Shown here: positions 10,701-21,372 of the stretch, piece by piece
How positions within the stretch are numbered: the stretch's first letter is position 1
Layout of the letters: each line of letters begins with the position of its first letter
Translations under genes and position numbers: made by a program
The notes under the pieces: model-generated
The model's input: the letters and a program-made list of their open reading frames with translations, nothing else
Databases searched by the model: none
Told to the model about the DNA's origin: nothing
From: Branchiostoma floridae
Lineage: Eukaryota > Chordata > Leptocardii > Amphioxiformes > Branchiostomatidae
Direction: 5' to 3'
Assembly (NCBI RefSeq): GCF_000003815.2
Contig: NC_049986.1
Coordinates: forward strand, 7,527,665-7,591,664
Length of the DNA stretch: 64,000 nucleotides

Positions 10701-12492
10701 CAAACACAAATACGTCTTCGTCACCGTTGTTGATAAAACATAACAAAAGCAACAAAGTTTAAACACATGACGTTAGGACACGCCCGAAAAAGTTATTTCT
10801 CTAAACAGAAGGAGTTTAAGAAAGCCATTTGTTTTCTTTTGCTTGTCGGTCAATAGGTCGACAGAATAGGCAGCAATTTAAGAACAAGGCGTCTTCAATA
10901 TAATAACGTTTGGTTTAATCAATATGAATATCAAGACAAATCGGTTATGGATTCCGGGTCTTTTTCATCGCACCTTCAGTCCGGGGGCTCCCGCATTTCC
11001 GTCCCGTCCGTCCCGACCGTCCCGTCCCGGTTGGTTTGGACAACAACCTGTAACATAGCGGATCTAAAGTTGGAATGGAGATTGAAAGCTTGTGTTCTAA
11101 TCGCAGTGGAGGAAATCCAACAAACAACATACCCTATTATCATCCTATATATATTCTATAGTCACCAACTTAGGCCTACGTCACATTTTCAAACCTTGGC
11201 CCGGCCGGACAGCTTTTGGGAACGAAAAGTATGATATAAAAGACACCAAACTGTACGAGACGTAAAGAGAATAGCCGTGGACATGTGCATGTGACGTTAT
11301 CAATGATGTTTTGTTGTTGTTTTCTATGTAGCCTCTTAGTACTATTGTCTGTATAGCCATTAGTTGTTATTGGTTGCCATACATTGTACCCTGTGCGATT
11401 GTTGAGCAATAAATTCATTCATTCATTATTTGTGTATATCTTCACGTACACATTGACGTTGCAAGAGCTCCTGAGATATTCTCAGCAAAAATATACACTG
11501 TTTATACAGCTGAATAGTTCAAATCAGGCATGAACACAACCAAGCCCATTCATTCTGAAGAACAAACACGCCTTGAAAAGGATGTACCTAATCCAGGTGG
11601 GAGTTGGACCGAGTTGGAAGACGCATCCCTCTTGGAGCGTTTGTCAACTTTGTGCGCAAGTCCTCCCATCTTGGCGCTGTTGTTCTGTGCCCTTGTGTCA
11701 GTCTCAGCGTGCCCAGGCTGTTCTCCCGCAGGGCTCTGCACAGAACCGGTCGAGCAGGAAGGAATACCACAGGTCAGTATGTCATGTTTACCTGTGTGCT
11801 AGCTGGGATTGTGGGGATAGAATAAAGTGAAAGGCAAAAAGCAAACACACAAGATACTGGCAAAAACGAGTTTGTAGATTCAACATGCACGAGACCAGCG
11901 ATGGAGGACGATCATGTAAGGACTGGGAGAGCTGTGGTTGTCCTGATGGTTGCAAAGTCCGTATCAAAGACTCAAATAACACTGTAACTACGTAATATTG
12001 TATTAAACTACTCCTACTTTTGACTATATGCCTACTTACATCAGGCGGCTCTTGTTGTTCGGCGTAGTTTGGTGGGAAACTCCCGCCTCTGATCTGTGTT
12101 TCCAGCACCACAATCCGCTCCCTCAGGGACAGAACCTCCTCCTGGTCTCTCTCGGCCCGAGCTTGGAATCTGGTCATGTCGTCGTGATCTCTCTGTGCCA
12201 GGGCTTGGAGCTTGGTTATCTCTCCGTCGCTTTTCTCGGCCTTTTTCGTGAGGGTGTCCACCCTTTCTTGTAGTTTAGCCATCACGTCTTGATCCCTCTC
12301 CACCTTAGCCCGGAGGTTTCCCATCTCATGCCCGATGTTCTGCACGATCACGGCCAGCACCACGGCGGAGGCGAACACCGCGGCGGCGCCGAGAACACCG
12401 ACGAGCGAGCCGAGGGGGCCGCCCGTGCGCTCCCGACGGGCGCTTCTCTCCGGCATGAGGAGGTGACCGTAAGGAAGCTTCTCAGACGTCAT
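7731..12492 (-). CDS. Type II membrane collagen with short-chain collagen C4-like C-terminal domain
   Basis: Six exons in coding order: 12492..12040, 11735..11588, 11047..10974, 10662..10605, 8759..8688, 8209..7731. Phases are 0,1,0,1,1 and total 1284 nt (427 residues). Start chosen at MTSEKLPYG because it precedes a basic cytosolic tail (RSARRER) and one membrane helix (about 28-50). Then come a heptad-rich coiled coil (about 55-140), a furin-type site RSKR (184-187, next residue D), Gly-X-Y triplets (GRDGRDGRDG; GEPGQKGDIGPPGEP) and a cysteine-rich C-terminal domain with YIRWGRTTCP and GGGSNYVCLPKDPEW, typical of invertebrate 'short-chain collagen C4-like' proteins. Inferred: a trimer at the cell surface, shed by a proprotein convertase. 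Extra symmetric collagen exons could have been missed. Exons 2-5 were placed only by splice sites and phase. Confidence 0.85.
9283..9545 (-). mobile_element. 3' end of a CR1/L2-type retrotransposon, antisense
   Basis: On the minus strand this sequence ends with an AATAAAGG-type signal and a short TTCATTCAT tail (9283-9300), the tail form of CR1/L2-clade elements. No ORF is visible in it. It abuts the sense fragment that follows, in intron 4 of the collagen gene. Confidence 0.45.
9649..10335 (+). pseudogene. CR1/L2-like reverse transcriptase C-terminal fragment
   Basis: The frame encodes the thumb and C-terminal part of a non-LTR reverse transcriptase: FKLLGVHIS, LTWDAHI, IYLTFIRPILEYASPVW and LESVQKRCMRIIG are hallmark strings. 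The catalytic palm is absent. Just upstream the right reading (IDEWGKSFSLAANGKK) lies in another frame and joins this one only across a run of A's near 9719-9728, so the copy carries a frameshift. After the stop come a short 3' region, AATAAA and an ATTCATTC tail near 10519-10536. It is 5'-truncated and inserted in an intron of the collagen gene, on the opposite strand. Confidence 0.85.
11240..11426 (+). mobile_element. 3' end of a CR1/L2-type retrotransposon
   Basis: The stretch ends with AATAAATTCATTCATTCATT (11408-11427), the same style of signal plus TTCA tail as the fragment at 10519-10536. Only the 3' region is present. It lies in intron 2 of the collagen gene. Confidence 0.5.
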
Positions 12493-12689
12493 TCTCCCCC
12501 GGTAGTGATTGTTAGTAAAGGTAGTATAGATAAGAATGCGGTTGAAGACGGAGCTGAAATTGTTCAAACGGTCGAACTGCCCCTGATCGCAACCAGGAAA
12601 CAGGTGCGCAGGAAAAGTCTCATATTTCGTTGGACGGTCCGGGGGGTCACGTGGTGCGATCTTGCATGTATGTAAAATCAACACCAATA

Positions 12690-13082
12690 CACCTTTCTCA
12701 CGCGGCGGCCATGATAGATCTAAAACGAGTTCAATGTGGCAAACAAAAGGCGGTCCATCATAATTAGCAGTTCGACCAATGGTAGCCTGCCAATTAGGAA
12801 ATCGACCAATAAGTGAATGGCTGCAAATTCGTTAAAAAATTGCATTATTATGTTTTTATTTTGCATCTCTTAAGGGACTATGGGGTCAGTCTACACTACT
12901 CTAAATTGCTACATCTTTCGGTGCATAACACTTCTTGTAATATTTATTATTCTATCTTATATCATGAAAATTTGTGTGGTTTGGGGGAAAACTAAATGGG
13001 ACCTGATTTTAGAAATAAGTTTTGTCTGTTTGCCTCATTGACCTCTTCTTCGATCTATCATGGCCGCCGCGTGAGAAAGGTG
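12690..13082. mobile_element. MITE with 31-bp perfect inverted ends, upstream of the collagen gene
   Basis: It starts CACCTTTCTCACGCGGCGGC and continues through CATGATAGATC; the reverse complement ends the unit at 13082. TA stands on both sides (12688-12689, 13083-13084), so a Tc1/mariner-type target. Size 393 bp, no coding capacity. It begins 198 bp upstream of the collagen start codon. Confidence 0.85.
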
Positions 13083-13519
13083 TATAGGTCTATGTAATGT
13101 AATGGTTTACAATAAACAAATCACACACTTCTTGTACAGGAAATATTTTATTTCAACACCATTGCATCATGTATTGCTGGTCAAGGTTTGTCTTCAAAAA
13201 AATAAAATTGAATAAAATATTTTGGCAACAGAAAAAAATGCAATATTCTGGAGAGAAAATTTTACGTAATATTCAGCGCAGACTTCTCTCAGCTTCAATG
13301 TATGTACTGTAACACAAATTAGAATCTGTTTTAAATAGTACATTAATAGTGAAATTTTACTGACTACTGAATATCTCAAAATGATGCCGTTTTTGGCAAC
13401 ACCTCATGGACAGAGGCATTTTCCTATTGTATACTAATGCTAATGCTAAATATATCTTAAAACAAGAAAACTGATGACTTGTACACATAAATAAAGTAGA
13501 ACGGCACAGTATTAACCGT

Positions 13520-13732
13520 AGTTCATCTTTATCCATTGGGTAACCTATATCCGTTGTTTTTCAAAATTGGGTATTTAGGCCCATCAAGCCGACGGGTGAA
13601 GTTTAAAACTGCAATATACTGAAAATACTGCAATTCGAAACCAAAGTCCATCGACGTGATATCCACAAATGCCCTGTTTTTAAAAGCAACAGATATAGGT
13701 TACCCAATGGATAAGGGTGAACTAGCGTTACA
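13520..13732. mobile_element. Foldback MITE with TTATCCATTGGGTAACC ends
   Basis: The left end (AGTTCATCTTTATCCATTGG, then GTAACCTATATC) and the right end are inverted copies with three or four differences. The inside resembles 15288-15425 (shared AATACTGCAATTCGAA-like core), which looks like a second, more diverged member in FAM20B intron 7. It lies in the FAM20B 3' flank or 3' UTR. Confidence 0.7.
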
Positions 13733-14091
13733 CATAAAGAAACATTGCTACATGTTCCATGTTTTATTCTAAGAAAAATAATTAAAAGAAATAGTCATAA
13801 AAGCCAAATTGCTTTTGGCAATGACCAAGTTTTTCCTATCATTTGTTTAAAGCTGCCATGCTTGGACATCTATGTTGGTACAGCGATGGTCTATGAAATT
13901 TAGCTTAGTTTCACTGATCTTTCCTACTGGTGAAATGACACTTAATGTCCATTTATTCAGGTATGTGTGGCAATGTTTTTCTTTGTTGTCGCTAGCAGTG
14001 GTGGTGGCACATTGTATCAGATGATGAGGACATCTTCAACTTTGCGGGGGGAGGAGTGTTTGTAACTGTTGTCCATGAGGTCATGCAGTGG

Positions 14092-17000
14092 CTAGTGATA
14101 TCTAGAGTCATCCACTAAGACGTTGTCCCTGCCGTTCTCGTCTATACACCCCTGCACCATGTCGATGGTGGTGAGGAGTCTCCGGTCCATGGCGGCGAGG
14201 TGGGCGTCCGACAGGATGGGCGCGATGGGATCGTGGGAAAGTGACTTCTGGAGGAGCTGGCTCAGACGGTCTCCTGTCAGGAGCTTCATCCTCTCCCAGG
14301 TGCTGGACCGCAGTCTGGAAGGTAGATAAAATAAGGAGGTGTAAGCAGTCCAATGTTGGCAAGGTCATCTTAGGCCACACCAATTTAATTTCTTGGTTCA
14401 CGGATTCCCTTGCTCCTATTTTTTGGAAAAAAAATGAAAATAAAAATTACCACTCAGTAAATTTTCACCATTAATGAAACAATTCACCAACTTCCTGGTA
14501 TTAATAGCAAATTGGCCTTTATATTATAAGCACCTTTAAGTGTGGGTACAGGTGCTGTTACTGTACAAAAATAGTGTTTTTGTACTTTTTTCAAGCTGAA
14601 AACTTTTTATCCTATTTGTTTTGGATTGGCCCATACCTTTACCCCAACCATTTTACAATTTTTATTTTTATTTTTATTTCGCCCTCTCACTCCATATTTC
14701 TTATGAAAAAATCTGTGAACCAAGAAATTAAATTGGTATGGCCTTATGGTTCAGGTTAAGCCTAGGAAAAAAGTGTTGTGTTTCCTGTTCCAGTCCTGAA
14801 AACAATTAGGGTAGGTAGGGATTATCAGTATCTTTTTTTTCTTGAATTTTTTTAGGCTGGCCAAAACTCTAGTGATACATATTACTGTAACAATACAGTT
14901 GAACAAAGTAAACTAAAAATGCATGAGGACACTTGTCTTTCAATGTTTAACCTAAATTGTAATATAATAGATACATATATCCTTCATTAGATAGGACAAG
15001 AAGTGTGACTCCACTGCCCGCCCCCCAAAAAGGCTAGGGTTGCCAGGTTTTCTTGGGTAGGTCTGGAAACAGGAAACACAACATTTTTTTCCTTGGCATT
15101 ATTGTTATTGTTATTGAATATCAAATCCTTAGCAGGCCCAAAAGTTGTGCCCTTGGTAGTGTACTGCTAGTGGACTGCTTGGATGTCTATGAATAGTAGC
15201 CAACAGAAGATATGAGCCTGACAAGATTTTCTGATAACCAAACTCAATATTCATAATGAACTCTTAGTCCACCTTTGTATTTAATAGCAGGGTATATCAA
15301 GTCCACCAATGGATGGTGGTTTCAAAATCTAATGTTTTCAAAATATTGCAGTTTGAATCCTACAATCGCCGACTTGATACCGTTTGAAAAGCAATGGATA
15401 CAGATTACCCTGCAGTACTAGTGTTACAGCTGATACTAAAATAGTCCCAACAACTTGATGCAGAGACAAGTCAGACTTACTTGCAACACTGGTAGATTGG
15501 AGCAAGGATGGTTCTTTCATCATAGTTCGGGTTTCCAAAGCTATAAGAAAATAACACGAATCGTGAATACATTTCAACAGCATGAAAAACTTTGTAAACA
15601 TGACATGTTTTAGCATGAAAGTTCATCTGTGTTGGTAGGATACAGTATAGAAATTGCTAAACTTTCTTTCCAACACTGAAATCAATATAGGGACTTACCC
15701 TAAATTTTCGGTCAAACTCCTGACGTCACTGCTGGAGATAGACAGGGTCATTCTGTGAACAAGGATGACGGGAGTGTGACCGAAAATTTAGGGTAAGTCC
15801 CTATATTGATTTCAGTGTTGGAAAGAAAGTTTAGCAATTTCTATAACATGACATGTTCATTACCTTTTGGCGTTGTCTAACAGGAGAAGCATTCCCTTGT
15901 CCCCGTCCTTCTCAAAAGTTTCGTAGTGATGTCTGTCAGCATTACCGATTAGGTAGTCAAAGATGGCGGCATCTAGGATATCCAGGAGCCTGGGCCCTGA
16001 GCTGTAGGGCGGGGTCTGTTTGACGGAGTTACAGTAGGTGTCGTCATACTCCCACCTGAAACGGTTGTTTCATAGAAAAAAGTTAAAGTTGCCCATACAT
16101 CTGTGCAGATGCTTAGGGATGGCTCCCATCTCCATTTATGAAGCCCTTGGGCCACAAATTTGTGAAAGCCACTACAGCAGGGGACTGGTCTGCTAGTAGT
16201 GATGTGTGTTTAACGAAGGAGGTCTTTTTTAACCTCCTTGGTTTAACGCACATACTCTTTGTCATTAGTGCGGAATGCTAAGCAGAAAAAGCAGCATGTA
16301 TCATTTTTAAAGTCTTTGGTATGACCTACTAAATACAAGGCGAACACCCTACCCACTCAGCCATTGTACCGGTTGTTTCATACATTTCAAAAATTGCACT
16401 AATATGTAGTTCAACAAACGTTAAAGGCTATAGCCATTATATTTTCCTAAGGCATTGCTGTGCTTTATTCTATTACAGCTGCAGTGCATGTTTACCTTTG
16501 AAACTGTACTAGAAAAAAAGGTATATTGAGTGATAGACATGTAAAAGATTCTATACAGTATCAAGCAAACTGCATGTATGCAACTGGAATCAAAATATTT
16601 TGATGGCTATTTCTTTCCTTTATGTCAAATTTTTTATCAACAAAGCCCCACTTTCCACACCTGCTGAAAAACTCAATCCCTTTGAGTTTGAAAATAAAAG
16701 AATCAACATCCAAGCAGACAGTCATCCAACTCAACTGTCAGACAAGCCAAGCAGCCAAAAATGTTTCTTCCATCCAACATCTGCTTGAAGATTACCCATG
16801 ATTCCTTGCTGAAACCTAGTAGCCATAGCAAGCTCTCTGAGGCCTCTTTTGGCTCATAATCCACTTTTGATGGCCATTTCTTTTTGTACTGGGTCGTTGA
16901 TTGCCAGCCGTCGCTGATTACTGGCCCCTTCAGTAGGTGTATTATGTGGATTTAGTCACAAGAAATACTCGCTCCTGATTGGCTAAGGAAAGATGGCCAT

Positions 17001-20000
17001 GTTCTAAGAGCTAAAAAAAAAGGCCCCAGAGAGCCTGCTATGGAGGCTAACAGAAACCCCACCTTGCTTGTTTGTCATTCCTGTAGGTTCTCCCCCAGGG
17101 ATGCCTCTGACGACCCTTCAGAGACCAGTTGCTAGGCAACCACAAGGTCACTGACCCCTCCATGACCTCTCCGTCGGCACACGCTGGTTCTGTCTCCTTA
17201 CAGTAGTAACATTTCCCATAGAAACAGGTGTTATTTCCTAGAGTAGACAAAAATATGGGTATCAGTGTCAATATAAGAAAGGAGCAGAAACAGAAACAAT
17301 ATCCTGACTCCCAGGATTTGAACCTGCGCCGAATCCGAACCCCAGATGCCAAACTGTTATGCCAAAAGGCTTAAAGCCATTTGACATGGTCAGTTTAGCA
17401 GTCAGTAAACCCCACTGTTACACTACTCCCCCATTTCTTTCCAAGATTCATCCTCAAATCTCCAAGTCCACCTCTAGCCTGTTACTCAGTGTGGCACATC
17501 CGCTAGCCTGTTACTTACTGTGTGGCACATCTGCTAGCCTGTTACTCACAGTGTGGCACATCCGCTAGCCTGTTACTCACTGTGTGGCGCATGTTAGTAA
17601 TGGTTCGTCCCAGCATGCATGTATTTGTGCTGGCCAGAAGTTTGAGGCAAGCTTGCCCAAAGTCCTGGCTCTGAACTGACAATGAATCTGGGACAATCAC
17701 TGGGAACATTCTCACCTTGTGTTAGGAAGGTAGACATCAGCCTCTCCGACCCCACAGGCATGATCTCTGTGCGCAGGTCCACTTTTCTCCCCACCACCAG
17801 CGGGGCTCTTCTGAACCCCAGTAATCTGTAGTACATACAGAGGAAGGGGTAGTTCATTACAGTGTCCATTCATGTATCTGTCAGGGTTGGACAAGTTTTC
17901 TACAATTCACTTGTCCTATCAGGCAACTACATACAGGGTTCTCCCCAGAATTTTTCAGTATAGTGGAGGGGCTGGCAAAAGTAACCCGCACTAACGTGCT
18001 GCCCTTTCATGAAAATGGGTTTATTTTGCAATGACAGAGGGTGTCAAATACTACTTAGTATAATATATTATTGTGATTCCTTTGTTGTGAAGTGGCAAAA
18101 CGACGATTGTTTTGATCATCAGCCATTCACAAGTTTTTGCAGACAATGCCGCCTGGAGAAGTGATGCCACTTGGTACAAAAAATCTGTGAATTTTCATTA
18201 ATTTTAGAAAATAGGGAAGAAACACACTGAATTTCAAAAGTAGAATAGTGGAGCTGAGCTTGGAGTATAGTGGAGGGCCTCCGTTATTCCATCCTCTGGG
18301 GAGGACTCTGACATATTAAAAAAATTTACTTTTCCGAACCAACTTTTCACTAGTCCGAAATCTAAATGATATTTTCCTATCTATTTTCACTTCCAGTAGT
18401 GGAATTCTTCTATTGTTCTGCACTGACCAATGGTTGATGCCATGGCTGTGGAAAGTAACACGTAACGTTATACCAAAATCTCACTCATGGAAAAATCTTA
18501 TTCTTACTTGCCCGTTCGGGCAAGTAGGGTAGGACATGTGCTTGACAGATCAGCACTTTTACTTGCCCTGGACAATCAGGCTAGTGGACTTGTCTAACCC
18601 TGTCTAGATCTGAGTTTCCTCTCTTAATACCCCCCTCACATTAGGCGAAAATAGATCGGACGACAAGTCTGCGAGCTCTAAATTATGAGGAGGCATGACC
18701 CTGATGCCGACGAAGAAATTGCAGAGTTCCCCCTTCCTGCAAGGGTCATGTCTCCTCGTAATTTAGAGCTCGCAGACTCGTCGTCCGATCGATTTTTGCC
18801 TATAAGGGATTTCTAATCATGTAGCAAACTAGATGGCTTCATGTACATGACATTCTTGAAATTATCTTGGACTAATCTTTCTTGTTAATGACGCACAATA
18901 AAGAATGCAACAAAAAACACCATTGTTACCTGTCTAAATGGAAGGCTGCTATTTCTGCATTGTGCCTGTCATACCCATCATATGGCTTCCCTTCTATGAT
19001 GTATTCTCTTGGATATCTGGAACAAAGAAGGTAAGTGAGAAGTGGAACAAAAACAGGGTATGCGTAAAAGTCATGGTGGCCTTGCGATGAGGGTTCCTAA
19101 GGCCACGCCAAATTTATTTGTTGCTTCTCAGATTTTTTTAAAGAAAAAAATTGGGCTGACAGGTCAAACTATTTTTTTTTCAAAAGGTCTGGGGTAGATC
19201 TAAAGATATACAAAATGTACAACACCCTGAGGAGTTTAAAGGCACATTTTATACAATGATTGAATGAATCCCTTCCTTTGATTTGTTACTAATGTTCTGA
19301 ATAAATGGTAATATCTTAAGGTTTGTGATAGCAAAACCTGTATTATGTTTTCCCTGGACTTGAAATTTAAAATGTTGATGGCTTTACCTGGCTTTTGACT
19401 CAGGTAGCCATCTGGACAACCTGGCTGAAAAAAGTATTTCAAGCAATGAGTTCACCCACCTTTTTGGTTTGAAGACTGCTTTTTGATGCCCGTTGAGTAC
19501 TAACAGTGCCTTCAGCTGAGTGCCCTTGTACCCTACGTCTGCATGGGTAATCTCAGCTGTGGCCATCGCTCGCAGGATACCGCCCAACTCCTCCGCATCT
19601 CTGTGAGAGTGTAGAACACATCAAGTGACATCATCATTATCATCATCCTCGCTGCATATCAGTCACTATCAGTCAATGTAGAACACAAATGACGCCTTAG
19701 AATGTATTGCCGGCTGCCAGCATGAGTGCTATATAGGTATAAAGCATTCTCCTACGCAGAGACATCCAACAGCGCCAGCCAATCGCCTATTGTCTGTACT
19801 CTGCTTTTTCAACTGTCCCCATCAGTTCCTGTGGGCGTTGCCGAATACTGGTCAGCTGTCAGCCAATCGGAAAATAAGCCTTTTAGTTTTCAAAAGGGAT
19901 CTCGTATTTATAAGGGTAAGCTCATAAATATTTATAAGCAGGGCGGTCAGGAACTGATGGTGACGGTTGAGATGGCAGAGTACAGACATGAGGTGGTATG

Positions 20001-20867
20001 CTGGTGCTGTTGGATGTCTCTGCATTGGAGGATGGTATAAAGTGCACAGACCACTTGTACAATTCCCATGTGGTCTAGTGGTTATGATTTGTCGCTCTCA
20101 CCGCCAAGGCCCGGGTTCGATTCCCGACGTGGGAACCAATGTAAGAAGCGAGTAAAACTGTCTCCTGGATCTCGGGATTCAAACATGTGTCGAATTTGGG
20201 CCGCCAGCTTACAAGCCAATGACTAGACCACTACGGCAAAAGGTTGGAGCCGTTTGACATGGTTTGGCGGTACTTGAACTCCACTGTTACACTACAAATT
20301 GTACTATAGGGTGTCAAAAAAAGCACATATATCAAGGCTACAGTCTATGCCATCGAAGTACATGTCAATGAAATCGTCTTCTGGGGGGGACGTAAAATGG
20401 GGGTCCCGTGCTCGAGGAGGCGCCTCGACAACATTATAAATCACATTGGGTACCTACTGCCTATGGTACTGGCTACAAATAAACCCGATATATAATATCA
20501 TATTATTATATCATATTAAATATACTTACTCTGGGTAGATGTGTCTTGAACTGACCCAGCTGGCTGCAATAGTCCAAGGGGATCTTCCTCCCAGGTCCGC
20601 AGTGAAATCAATCTCCTCGAACCCTGCCAACCCCCCTTTCTGCACATGGTTCCGTCCAGGCTCTCTTTTATCTAACATCAAGCCATCCAGTAGTAAGTTG
20701 GAGGACAACGCTATGTGTTCCTCTTTCTGTTGTTTCCGCTGTAGCCATGTTTTGTCTTTCCCGTGTGCGTTAGATCGTCCGGCTAGTATATACAAAATCA
20801 CAAGGGCCAGGACCACAACAATTGCTAGTAGAACGAAGCGCTGTTTTAACTTCAATCCCATGCTCAT
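14092..20867 (-). CDS. FAM20B: FAM20B glycosaminoglycan xylosylkinase
   Basis: Eight exons in coding order: 20867..20530, 19600..19460, 19016..18930, 17825..17716, 17237..17063, 16055..15864, 15540..15481, 14314..14092. Phases match throughout; total 1326 nt, 441 residues (human about 409). The start [10 protein letters not shown] fits the family N terminus and heads a signal anchor (about 12-29). Family hallmarks: [20 protein letters not shown] (nucleotide-binding Lys), [35 protein letters not shown] (catalytic Asp about 324) and LDNAKSFGN (metal-binding Asp about 344). Known role: in the Golgi it phosphorylates xylose in the proteoglycan linker tetrasaccharide, promoting glycosaminoglycan chain growth. 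All key residues are present, so it should be active. The protein is longer than human mainly in the stem after the anchor. Confidence 0.97.
14371..14746. mobile_element. Foldback MITE, TAGGCCACACCAATTTAATT family (copy 1)
   Basis: Inverted ends (TAGGCCACACCAATTTAATT, TTCTTGGTTCAC and the reverse at 14716-14746). The inside is nearly identical to 38378-38749. It lies in FAM20B intron 7. A short degenerate relative is seen near 19096-19140. Confidence 0.85.
15288..15425. mobile_element. Small foldback element in FAM20B intron 7
   Basis: The unit runs from GCAGGGTATATC to GATTACCCTGC with an inner AATATTGCAGTTTGAA core resembling that of 13520-13732. Likely a diverged relative of that MITE. 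Confidence 0.45.
15646..15845. mobile_element. 200-bp near-perfect hairpin next to a FAM20B 5' splice site
   Basis: The arms 15646-15711 and 15780-15845 are exact inverted copies over about 66 bp (outer end TATAGAAATTGCTAAACTTT). Imperfect pairing continues inward around CGGTCA and CTCCTGACG. The right arm ends 18 nt from the FAM20B exon 6 donor (exon ends 15864). A diverged copy is at about 56690-56850. Confidence 0.85.
17303..17426 (-). mobile_element. SINE-like repeat, tRNA-derived (copy 1)
   Basis: On the minus strand it begins in a GTGTAACAGTGGGG block and includes TTGGCATAACAGTTTGGCAT-like sequence and a B-box-like GGTTCAAATCC. Related copies: 20160-20295 and 32961-33067. Confidence 0.6.
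17882..18602. mobile_element. DNA element with CAGGGTTGGACAAGT ends, interrupted by a second element
   Basis: The left end CAGGGTTGGACAAGT and right end ACTTGTCTAACCCTG are inverted repeats. Both sides carry CTTGTCC/ACTTGCCC-type subterminal motifs. It lies in FAM20B intron 3. The element 17934-18310 is nested inside it. Confidence 0.7.
17934..18310. mobile_element. Nested element with CAGGGTTCTCCCCAGA ends
   Basis: Ends CAGGGTTCTCCCCAGA and CTGGGGAGGACTCTG are inverted repeats. ACATA flanks both sides (17929-17933, 18311-18315), a possible target duplication. Subterminal TATAGTGGAGG occurs in both halves in the same orientation. Confidence 0.65.
18630..18810. mobile_element. 180-bp foldback element
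   Basis: The left arm (ATCGGACGACAAGTCTGCGA, GCTCTAAATTATGAGGAGGC) and the right arm around 18745-18800 are inverted copies of about 70 bp separated by about 45 bp. It lies in FAM20B intron 3. Confidence 0.8.
20064..20135 (+). tRNA. tRNA-Glu-like sequence (anticodon CTC), probably a pseudogene or SINE head
   Basis: The 72-nt cloverleaf reads: acceptor arm TCCCATG paired with CGTGGGA (one G-T), D arm starting GGTCTAGTGGTTA (A box), anticodon loop CTCTCAC, T arm CGGG-TTCGATT-CCCG (B box). The anticodon stem TGTCG/CGCCA has a T-C mismatch, and no T-run terminator follows closely. Relation to tRNA-Glu is clear; function is doubtful given the mismatch and the tRNA-derived repeat just downstream. 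It lies in FAM20B intron 1. Confidence 0.5.
20160..20295 (-). mobile_element. SINE-like repeat, tRNA-derived (copy 2)
   Basis: On the minus strand it contains CCGTAGTGGTCTAGTCATTG (A-box-like) and shares the GTGTAACAGTGGAG block with 17303-17426 and 32961-33067. It starts 25 bp from the tRNA-Glu-like sequence. Confidence 0.6.
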
Positions 20868-21372
20868 AATATCTCTGATACACCTGTCCCGTATATACTC
20901 ATATATTCCTCTTTGGCAAGGTTTTTGGCAACATTCTATACAACAATATTCTACATAAAGTTTCCTACCATATGTGATTGACACATGGATAATTGAATTA
21001 AAGTTCCGACCGGATACAAAAACATGCACAAAGCTGGCGAAGCATGGCGAATTCTACCGAATTTTCCTGTGGCACTTCGACAGGGTTGTTCAGTTAATCC
21101 TTAGAGTTGGTGAACAGGCCTTGATCTTGGTCAGAAGGGGGTAGAATAAACGAAAAAAGCACCACGTCCGCATTGTTGACATCTGACGGTCGCCATCTTG
21201 TTTCTCCCGCGTGGATAGTAATTACCTCCGACCAATCAGCAATCAGGTCAAAGGCCAGTAAAAAACAAACCCGGAAGTATGTGAAACCAAGAAGACAACA
21301 GGAAGAACGAGTTGTCTTACTTTCTTTTCTCTTAGCACAGTTACGTCACTGTGATCTAGAAGGTCGGAAAGT
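20868..21372. promoter_or_regulatory. Divergent promoter between FAM20B and the JmjC-EF gene
   Basis: The two start codons face away from each other 505 bp apart. The interval holds a YY1-type CGCCATCTTG (21191-21200) and a CCAAT-type GACCAATCAG (about 21230-21239). No TATA box sits at an obvious position. Shared control is inferred from spacing. Confidence 0.55.

Noticed and set aside
12028-12675. Plus-strand open frames opposite the collagen first exon
   Set aside because: They mirror the coding strand of exon 1, whose anchor, coiled coil and splice donor are convincing on the minus strand.
20539-20958. 139-residue plus-strand frame opposite FAM20B exon 1
   Set aside because: Antisense shadow of a well supported exon; no recognisable domain.
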